A stretch of 19,202 nt of DNA from Desulfobacterales bacterium (GTDB taxonomy: Bacteria > Desulfobacterota > Desulfobacteria > Desulfobacterales > ETH-SRB1), in assembly GCA_030017395.1 (NCBI GenBank), contig JASEIZ010000016.1, forward strand, positions 1 through 19,202, in the 5' to 3' direction. Below, piece after piece: positions 13,776 to 19,202 of the stretch (position 1 is the stretch's first letter; each line of letters starts with the position of its first letter). The position numbers and the translations under genes are program-made. Under the pieces are notes generated by a model, which was not told where the DNA came from, did not search any database, and saw only the letters and a program-made list of their open reading frames with translations.

Positions 13776-15913
13776 TTTTTTCTGCTGGCATCATAAACAA
13801 ACTTTACCTTTTTAATTTCTGATAAAAGAGCATTTAACTGGTCGATGTTCTTAACATAAATTGTAAAAAAAATTTCGACGTTACCACTTTCCATGGTTTC
13901 TGTTTTGGCGCTAACAATATTCGAACCATGTTTGCTGATGCTGGCCGCGATGTCGGCCAGCAAACCAATCCTGTCGTTTGAACGAACGATTATTTTTACA
14001 GGATAAGTTTCTGCAATATCCTTATCCCATTCAACATCTATCTGCCGTTCCGGATTTGTTTTTAAGGCATTTACACAGATTGTGCGATGAACTGTTACGC
14101 CGTAACCCTGTGTAATATAGCCGGTTATAGAATCTCCCGGGACAGGCTGGCAGCACTTTCCAAATTTTATCAGTATGTCATCAATACCATGTACAACTAC
14201 ACCTGTTTTTGGCTTTTTCTTTTTAACGTGGCCTATGATCTTAGTTAAAATAGATTTTTCTTTGTCTAATTGAGATGTTGGAACAAGCTTCCTAACTATC
14301 TGCAACGGTGTGATTTTACCGTAACCAACGGTTACGATCAGGTCGTCAATCATTTTAAAACCAAAATCCTCTACGGCCTTTTGCATTTCTTTTGATTTCA
14401 ACAGTTCATTAAAATTAAGACTGTATTTCCGAAAAGCCTTTTCACAAATCTCTCTGCCGAGTGTAATGCTGCGTTCTCTTTCCTGAGTTTTTATCCACTG
14501 CCTTATTCTTGAACGGGCTTTAACCGTCTTAACAAACCTTAGCCAATCCTTGCTTGGATGATGGTTTTTTGACGTAATAATTTCTACTATATTTCCGTTT
14601 TTTAATACATACTGCAGCGGCACGATATGCCCGTTAACCTTGGCTCCGACACACTGATCACCCACCTCTGAGTGAATTAAATAAGCGAAATCAACCGGAG
14701 TGGCGCCTTTGGCAATTGATTTAATCTCTCCTTTTGGCGTAAAAACATAAACTTCGTCAGGAAAAAGATCTATGCGAACATTTTCCATGAATTCATCCGG
14801 ATCTCTTATAGTCTGCTGGTTGTCAACCAGTTTCTGAATCCATGCAAAGGTATTGGTTACCTTTTCGTCAATACGCTTACCCTCTTTGTATCCCCAGTGA
14901 GCCGCTATACCTGATTCTGCTACCTTATCCATTTCCCATGTTCTGATCTGTATTTCAATGCGTTCGCCATAAGGTCCGATAACAGTTGTGTGGAGAGATT
15001 GATACATGTTTGGCTTGGGAACCCCTATATAATCCTTGATTTTTTTAGGAACAGGTTTCCACAATGAGTGTATGTGCCCGAGCGCTTCGTAGCACTGTGG
15101 TATTGTATCGAGTATTATCCTGAATGCTATAATATCGTAGATTTCTTCAAAGGATAAATCCTGATCAACCATTTTCTTATAAATGCTGTAAAAATATTTA
15201 TATCTGCCTGTAACTTCACATTCCAGGCCATTTTCATTCATCTTTTTTTTGATATAATCTTTAACTGTTGCAACATATTGTTCGCGTTCTTCCTTGTCTT
15301 TGTGTACAAGGTTTTTTATTTTAGAATATTCTTCAGGCTGAAGATACATAAAGGCAGTATCTTCAAGCTCCTTCTTCATCCAGTAAATTCCAAGACGCGC
15401 TGCGGTGGGCGCGTAAATATCATGGGTTTCCTGTGCAATTTTTATTTTTTTTTGCTCAACTTTATGAAAATGCAGGGTTCTCATATTATGAAGACGATCG
15501 GCAAGCTTAATCAGTATAACTCTTATATCATTCGCCATGGCCAGGATCATCCTTCTGATGCTTTCAGCCTGACGAGCCTGTAAACTATCAAAGGCAAGCG
15601 AGCTCAGTTTGGTTACACCGGATACAATATGCGAGACATCAGTGCCGAATATATCTGTTATTTCTTCTTTAGTCGCGTGCGTATCTTCGATTACATCATG
15701 CAAAAGAGCGGCTGCAATACTGACGGAATCTAGTTTCATGTCCGCCAGAATGTAGGCCACTTCAAGTGGATGAGTAAGGTAGGGCTCGCCCGACAGCCGC
15801 ATCTGTCCTTCATGGACCTTGGCAGAGTAAATATATGCCCTGTCTATAATGTCCTGATCTGCATCAGGGTTGTTGTCGGCAACCTTATCAAGTATATCGG
15901 TGATTCGGATCAA
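13772..15913 (-). CDS. rel: Bifunctional (p)ppGpp synthetase/hydrolase (Rel/SpoT family)
   Basis: A 713-residue long RSH protein that makes and degrades (p)ppGpp in the stringent response. Domains in order: HD hydrolase (about 20-170; H48, H72-D73 in LLHDVIEDT), synthetase (about 225-345; GRYKYFYSIYKKM, PKPNMYQSLHTTVIGP), TGS (about 385-447; DEVYVFTPKGEI), a zinc-finger-like/CC region with GKCCQPVPGD (585-594), and a C-terminal ACT domain (about 640-710). The motif that separates bifunctional RxKD from synthetase-only ExDD enzymes reads KIKD (291-294), so it is of the bifunctional charge type. The intact HD motif agrees. The start is TTG, 3 nt after the proS stop, so it is the second gene of a proS-rel operon with likely translational coupling. 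Confidence 0.93.
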   Translation of the reverse strand: MIRITDILDKVADNNPDADQDIIDRAYIYSAKVHEGQMRLSGEPYLTHPLEVAYILADMKLDSVSIAAALLHDVIEDTHATKEEITDIFGTDVSHIVSGVTKLSSLAFDSLQARQAESIRRMILAMANDIRVILIKLADRLHNMRTLHFHKVEQKKIKIAQETHDIYAPTAARLGIYWMKKELEDTAFMYLQPEEYSKIKNLVHKDKEEREQYVATVKDYIKKKMNENGLECEVTGRYKYFYSIYKKMVDQDLSFEEIYDIIAFRIILDTIPQCYEALGHIHSLWKPVPKKIKDYIGVPKPNMYQSLHTTVIGPYGERIEIQIRTWEMDKVAESGIAAHWGYKEGKRIDEKVTNTFAWIQKLVDNQQTIRDPDEFMENVRIDLFPDEVYVFTPKGEIKSIAKGATPVDFAYLIHSEVGDQCVGAKVNGHIVPLQYVLKNGNIVEIITSKNHHPSKDWLRFVKTVKARSRIRQWIKTQERERSITLGREICEKAFRKYSLNFNELLKSKEMQKAVEDFGFKMIDDLIVTVGYGKITPLQIVRKLVPTSQLDKEKSILTKIIGHVKKKKPKTGVVVHGIDDILIKFGKCCQPVPGDSITGYITQGYGVTVHRTICVNALKTNPERQIDVEWDKDIAETYPVKIIVRSNDRIGLLADIAASISKHGSNIVSAKTETMESGNVEIFFTIYVKNIDQLNALLSEIKKVKFVYDASRKN

Positions 15914-15916
15914 GGG

Positions 15917-17437
15917 TTAATATGCCTTTGCAAATATTACACGGTTAGTTGCAGTCTGTCCGCAGTAAACACACTTGCCTTTTTCCTTTATATCGAAAAG
16001 CGGAACACATCGTATCGAAACGCTAAGATCCTGCTTTATTTTGGATTCACACTCTTTTGATCCGCACCAGCATGATGATGCAAATCCGCCGTGAATTTCG
16101 GGTTTTTCACTATTTTCAGGTGTAAAAAATTCAATAAATGTTTTTTTGTCTTCGATTGTCACACTATGCTCCTTCCTGAACAAAAGGGCGCGTTCAAAAA
16201 GAGATGTCTGTATTTCATTAAGTATATCTGTTACCTGATTGATAAAATCCTCTCTTTTAAATGATTTTTTATCCTTATGAGACCTGTCACGTCTTCCCAC
16301 AAATACGGAATTATCATCAACATCTCTGGGACCTATTTCAATCCGGAGAGGAATACCTTTTTTAATCCAGTCCCATCCTCTTGCGCCGCCGATTTTACGA
16401 TCATCAATTTCAACTTCCAGCTCGCGGCCGCAGAAAAATTTATCTTTAAGCTCTTTTGCAAGGCTTTCAGTAAACTCCATTATTCTTGGCCTGTCATCAA
16501 CCTTTCTTATAATAGGCAGCAGAACAACGTGTGACGATGCGATTTTAGGGGGAAGCACAAGGCCGTCATCATCGCTGTGTGTCATTATAAGTCCCCCGAT
16601 AAGACGTGTGGATATCCCCCATGACGTTGTCCATGCATATTCCTCTTTTTCTTCGGCAGACTGGAATTTGATGTTGGATGCCCTGGCAAAATTCTGCCCT
16701 AAAAAATGCGATGTACCGGCCTGTAAAGCCTTTCTGTCCTGCATCATTGATTCGATGCAAAGAGTATCAACAGCTCCAGGGAATCTTTCCGCCTCCGACT
16801 TTTTCCCTCTCATTACAGGCATAGCAAGGTATTGTTCGACAAAATGAGCGTAAACATCAAGCATCATGTGAGCCCGTTCAATCGCCTCTTCCTTTGAAGC
16901 ATGGGCTGTATGTCCTTCCTGCCACAGGAATTCACTGGTTCTCAGAAATATCCTGGTTCTCATTTCCCACCTGACAACATTTGCCCACTGGTTGATGAGT
17001 ATTGGAAAATCACGATAACTGGAAATCCACTTTGAAAACGCATCTCCGATAATTGTTTCTGAAGTCGGCCGCACTACCAAAGGTTCATTGAGCGGACCTG
17101 CAGGCACCAGGCCGCCGTTTGGGCCTTTTTCAAGTCTGTGATGCGATACAACTGCGCATTCCTTTGCAAACCCCTCGACATGCTCGGCCTCTTTTTCAAG
17201 AAAAGAAAGGGGAATAAATAGCGGGAAATATGCATTTTTTACCCCTGTTGCCTTAAACATTTCATTAAGGACGCGCATGATATTTTCCCAAATGGCATAT
17301 CCCCACGGCTTTATTACCATGCAGCCTCTTACGGGTGAATTCTCAGCCATATCCGAGGCCTTGACCACCTGCTGGTACCATTCCGGATAATCTTCAGCTC
17401 TTGTCGGACTTATTGCGGTTTTAACCTGTTTTGCCAT
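15917..17437 (-). CDS. proS: Prolyl-tRNA synthetase, archaeal/eukaryotic-type (ProS type 3)
   Basis: A 506-residue class II synthetase that charges tRNA-Pro. Motif 1 region PVRGCMVIKPWGYAIWENI (35-53), RPTSETIIGDAFSKWI (123-138), motif 2 WEMRTRIFLRTSEFLWQEG (157-175) and motif 3 region RLIGGLIMTHSDDDGLVLPP (278-297) are present. It lacks the editing insertion (INS) found between motifs 2 and 3 in E. coli-type ProRS. Instead it has the C-terminal extension of the archaeal/eukaryotic type, with a zinc-site pattern C456, C458, C463 and CVYC (C489, C492), ending in a Tyr. AAAGGA lies about 5 bases before the ATG. It is followed 3 nt later by rel. Confidence 0.94.
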   Translation of the reverse strand: MAKQVKTAISPTRAEDYPEWYQQVVKASDMAENSPVRGCMVIKPWGYAIWENIMRVLNEMFKATGVKNAYFPLFIPLSFLEKEAEHVEGFAKECAVVSHHRLEKGPNGGLVPAGPLNEPLVVRPTSETIIGDAFSKWISSYRDFPILINQWANVVRWEMRTRIFLRTSEFLWQEGHTAHASKEEAIERAHMMLDVYAHFVEQYLAMPVMRGKKSEAERFPGAVDTLCIESMMQDRKALQAGTSHFLGQNFARASNIKFQSAEEKEEYAWTTSWGISTRLIGGLIMTHSDDDGLVLPPKIASSHVVLLPIIRKVDDRPRIMEFTESLAKELKDKFFCGRELEVEIDDRKIGGARGWDWIKKGIPLRIEIGPRDVDDNSVFVGRRDRSHKDKKSFKREDFINQVTDILNEIQTSLFERALLFRKEHSVTIEDKKTFIEFFTPENSEKPEIHGGFASSCWCGSKECESKIKQDLSVSIRCVPLFDIKEKGKCVYCGQTATNRVIFAKAY

Positions 17438-17462
17438 ATTAATCCTTTTATAATACTTTAAT

Positions 17463-17492
17463 ATTATACAACAAATTATCTACAGTTGTAAA
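17463..17492 (-). promoter_or_regulatory. proS promoter adjoining the dispersed repeat
   Basis: On the minus strand, TTTACA (complement of 17487-17492) and a perfect TATAAT (complement of 17463-17468) are 18 bp apart. The predicted start is about 20 nt before the proS ATG, too short for a T-box or peptide attenuator. The dispersed repeat lies directly upstream, in the same arrangement as at bamD. Confidence 0.7.
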
Positions 17493-17494
17493 CA

Positions 17495-17513
17495 TTTACC
17501 ACAGAGAGCACAG
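17495..17513 (-). repeat. Copy of the CCACAGAG/CACAGAG dispersed repeat
   Basis: TTTACCACAGAGAGCACAG on the plus strand, that is CTCTGTGGTAAA reading toward proS, matches the right arm before bamD. The stretch from here to 17695, before the Res gene end, shows no gene or other structure I can support. Confidence 0.7.
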
Positions 17514-17695
17514 GCGAGGCGGCCGGACATCTATTCTTGATTGGCGTGGCATGCAAACCAGATATCATAATAGTTCAATTACCCTGTCAACTTATAGACT
17601 AATGTCCCGTATATTCCACCTTATCTTTCAATGGCTGTTCCCGTTGGGTTCCTTCCTGACGATATAAACTTATAAACTGAGCTCGCGCAAGTTCC

Positions 17696-19202
17696 CTATG
17701 GTAAATTCTCGGATATGAATTCACTTTTTAGATCCCTGAGAACTGATAGGGACATTGTAATTTTATCGAGGATCTTTTTGGTTTTATCGACTTTGATCTT
17801 CCATTCGTCAAAGTTGATCCACACCTGTACGCCAGCAAAACTCCTTGCTCTTCCGCTTTGAACTCCCTTCTTCTTTATGCAGGGATAGCGTGTAGACTCC
17901 GAAGTGGAATCCAGAACATACAGGTCATTTACAAATATTTCGATTATTGTTTCTTCCTCTTTGCTCAGTTCTTTCAGATGCTTTCTTGTGTATGCCCTTG
18001 CTGCTACCCAAAGGTTTTTAATATCGTGTCCACCTTGTTTAACATCATGTCCATCGAGATACTGACCGTAAGCAATGATTTCTTTGAGCGTCAGTTCGAC
18101 TCTATCAATAAATGTTAAAAATAAGCATTTAATACCTGATTTTTTCAGTTCTTCCTTTTTCCTGAAATGGCTGTCAATCAGCCAGTAGAGTTGCTCGCTG
18201 AAAATGACAGAATAGTCTTTTGCCTGTTCACCTTCATAGACGACAGCGCCGTTTTTGAACTTTACAAATGCTTTTCCTCTTATTGGTTTTGCAATCTGCT
18301 CAATGATATAATCTTTGTAAATTACGTTCCCCGTTGCGTCCAGCAAATCGGCATTTTTGTCCAGCTTTTTCGTGTTTTTAAACTTGAAGCCTGTTGCCGT
18401 TTGGCGCCATGCTTTCAAAACAGCTTTGGGTTCACCTTGCCCAAGTTCAATTTTTGAAAGTTCAATTTTCATTGACGCTTCATCGTTCTTTTCGGAAACG
18501 GTCAGAACTTCGATTTTTTTAACAAGTCCCTGTTTGTAACTGTCATAAGGTGTTAACCGATAAATAAGGTTTGAAAGGACTTTATGCGTAGCGGAATAGC
18601 GAATTTTAAACAGAGGGTTGAGAGCGTTAATTCTTTCGATTGAATTATCCGTATCCATTCCCTCTTGTGGCTCATCCATAATGATTATTGGATTGGTTCG
18701 TGAAATGGCTTCAATGTATGCCATATTTGAAAAAAGATCTTCACGTTGAGCCTGATTTAAAATTCGGTCATCAGAATTAAAAGACTGTAATGTCATCACC
18801 ATAATTTGAGGATGCTGTTCCTCAACAAAATTCATGACTTTTGAAAGCCTTTTGCTGTCATATTCGAAACAGGTGGGTTTTATATTGTAAATATCCTCAA
18901 GTTGCTTTTCAAAGTTTTTTAGAGTTGCAAGGACACCTTCTTTAATGGCTACCGAAGGCACGAGTATAATGAATTTTGTAAAGCCATAATGCTCAAATAA
19001 TTCAAAAATCGTTTTTATATATACCAGTGTTTTACCGGTACCTGTTTCCATTTCAATGCAAAGGTCATTTGTTTTTTCAATATTAGCAGTTTCTTCGCTT
19101 ATTGCATTTTCAAGTAATATATCTTTGATATTTTTAATTATTTCATCTTTGATGAACTCGTAAAAAGTCCCGAAATCGTCATGCCGGACTTGATAAGCCT
19201 GC
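17696..19202 (-). CDS. Type III restriction Res subunit, 5' end beyond window, fused to a HEPN-like C terminus (probably non-functional)
   Basis: The frame is open from the right edge (last full codon ends at 19201), so the start lies outside. About 501 residues are visible; numbering here is from the internal Met at 19051, and 50 more residues precede it. Helicase motifs of type III Res proteins are clear: Walker A METGTGKT (1-8), motif II IIIMDEPQ (122-129), motif III RYSATH (151-156), then LKKSGIKCLFLTFIDRV (302-317 region). In Res proteins FIDRV is normally followed by ANYR, motifs V-VI and a nuclease domain. Here the sequence switches to ELTLKEII, a GGHDIKNLW motif and LDSTSESTRYP, which resemble the end of HEPN-like proteins. 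The motifs needed for translocation and cleavage are therefore absent. No Mod gene is in view. Confidence 0.75.
   Translation of the reverse strand, partial: QAYQVRHDDFGTFYEFIKDEIIKNIKDILLENAISEETANIEKTNDLCIEMETGTGKTLVYIKTIFELFEHYGFTKFIILVPSVAIKEGVLATLKNFEKQLEDIYNIKPTCFEYDSKRLSKVMNFVEEQHPQIMVMTLQSFNSDDRILNQAQREDLFSNMAYIEAISRTNPIIIMDEPQEGMDTDNSIERINALNPLFKIRYSATHKVLSNLIYRLTPYDSYKQGLVKKIEVLTVSEKNDEASMKIELSKIELGQGEPKAVLKAWRQTATGFKFKNTKKLDKNADLLDATGNVIYKDYIIEQIAKPIRGKAFVKFKNGAVVYEGEQAKDYSVIFSEQLYWLIDSHFRKKEELKKSGIKCLFLTFIDRVELTLKEIIAYGQYLDGHDVKQGGHDIKNLWVAARAYTRKHLKELSKEEETIIEIFVNDLYVLDSTSESTRYPCIKKKGVQSGRARSFAGVQVWINFDEWKIKVDKTKKILDKITMSLSVLRDLKSEFISENLP

Noticed and set aside
17570..17640. GGGACA-containing stretch as another transposase border
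   Set aside because: Similarity is limited to a few bases, with no repeat or coding remnant to support it.
17438..17695. T-box or leader-peptide attenuator upstream of proS
   Set aside because: The predicted leader is only about 20 nt, and no T-box sequence or terminator/antiterminator pair is visible.

Overview
The window looks like chromosomal DNA of a Desulfobacterota (former Deltaproteobacteria) sulfate-reducer-type bacterium, most likely Desulfobacterales. The grounds are the moderately low GC, AT-rich spacers, dispersed CCACRGAG/CACAGAG repeats, a PurN with an internal insertion, an archaeal/eukaryotic-type ProRS, and an apparent selenoprotein. The taxon is an inference from style; no marker gene here fixes it.

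Layout. (1) 1-5563, plus strand: a likely terminator of an upstream gene, fxsA behind a consensus -35 promoter, then a complete branched-chain amino acid type ABC importer, livK-livH-livM-livG-livF, tightly packed. (2) 5617-9419, plus strand: a good sigma70 promoter and two overlapping half-transporter genes that form an asymmetric heterodimeric ABC exporter. (3) 9420-9786: a gene-free scar holding a 22-bp tandem duplication, the minus-strand C-terminal end of a REP-associated (Y1/RAYT) transposase and the plus-strand C-terminal end of a PIN-domain toxin. (4) purN on the minus strand, divergent from trxA; a 16-bp tandem repeat lies exactly between their promoters. (5) trxA, a strong hairpin terminator/attenuator, and trxB. 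(6) bamD, a DUF523/TudS-family gene and rpmB on the plus strand. (7) On the minus strand, proS and a bifunctional (p)ppGpp enzyme gene, converging on rpmB with overlapping stop codons. (8) At the right edge, a type III restriction Res subunit cut off by the window and joined in frame, after helicase motif IV, to an unrelated HEPN-like C terminus.

The most interesting observation is the DUF523/TudS-family gene at 13098-13553. An in-frame TGA (13428-13430) falls exactly where the family has the cysteine of its SPSCG motif. The family sequence resumes directly after the TGA, and a bacterial SECIS-like hairpin with a GGUC apical loop begins 13 nt downstream, with geometry very close to E. coli fdhF. 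This reads as a selenocysteine-containing TudS-like protein and would be mis-annotated as a truncated 110-residue gene.

The second is that the dispersed repeat upstream of bamD and of proS runs straight into a nearly identical -35/-10 promoter in both places (37 of 42 aligned bases), so this repeat may be spreading housekeeping promoters. The window otherwise joins housekeeping functions (purine synthesis, thioredoxin, outer-membrane assembly, ribosome, aminoacylation, stringent response) with two decayed accessory spots.
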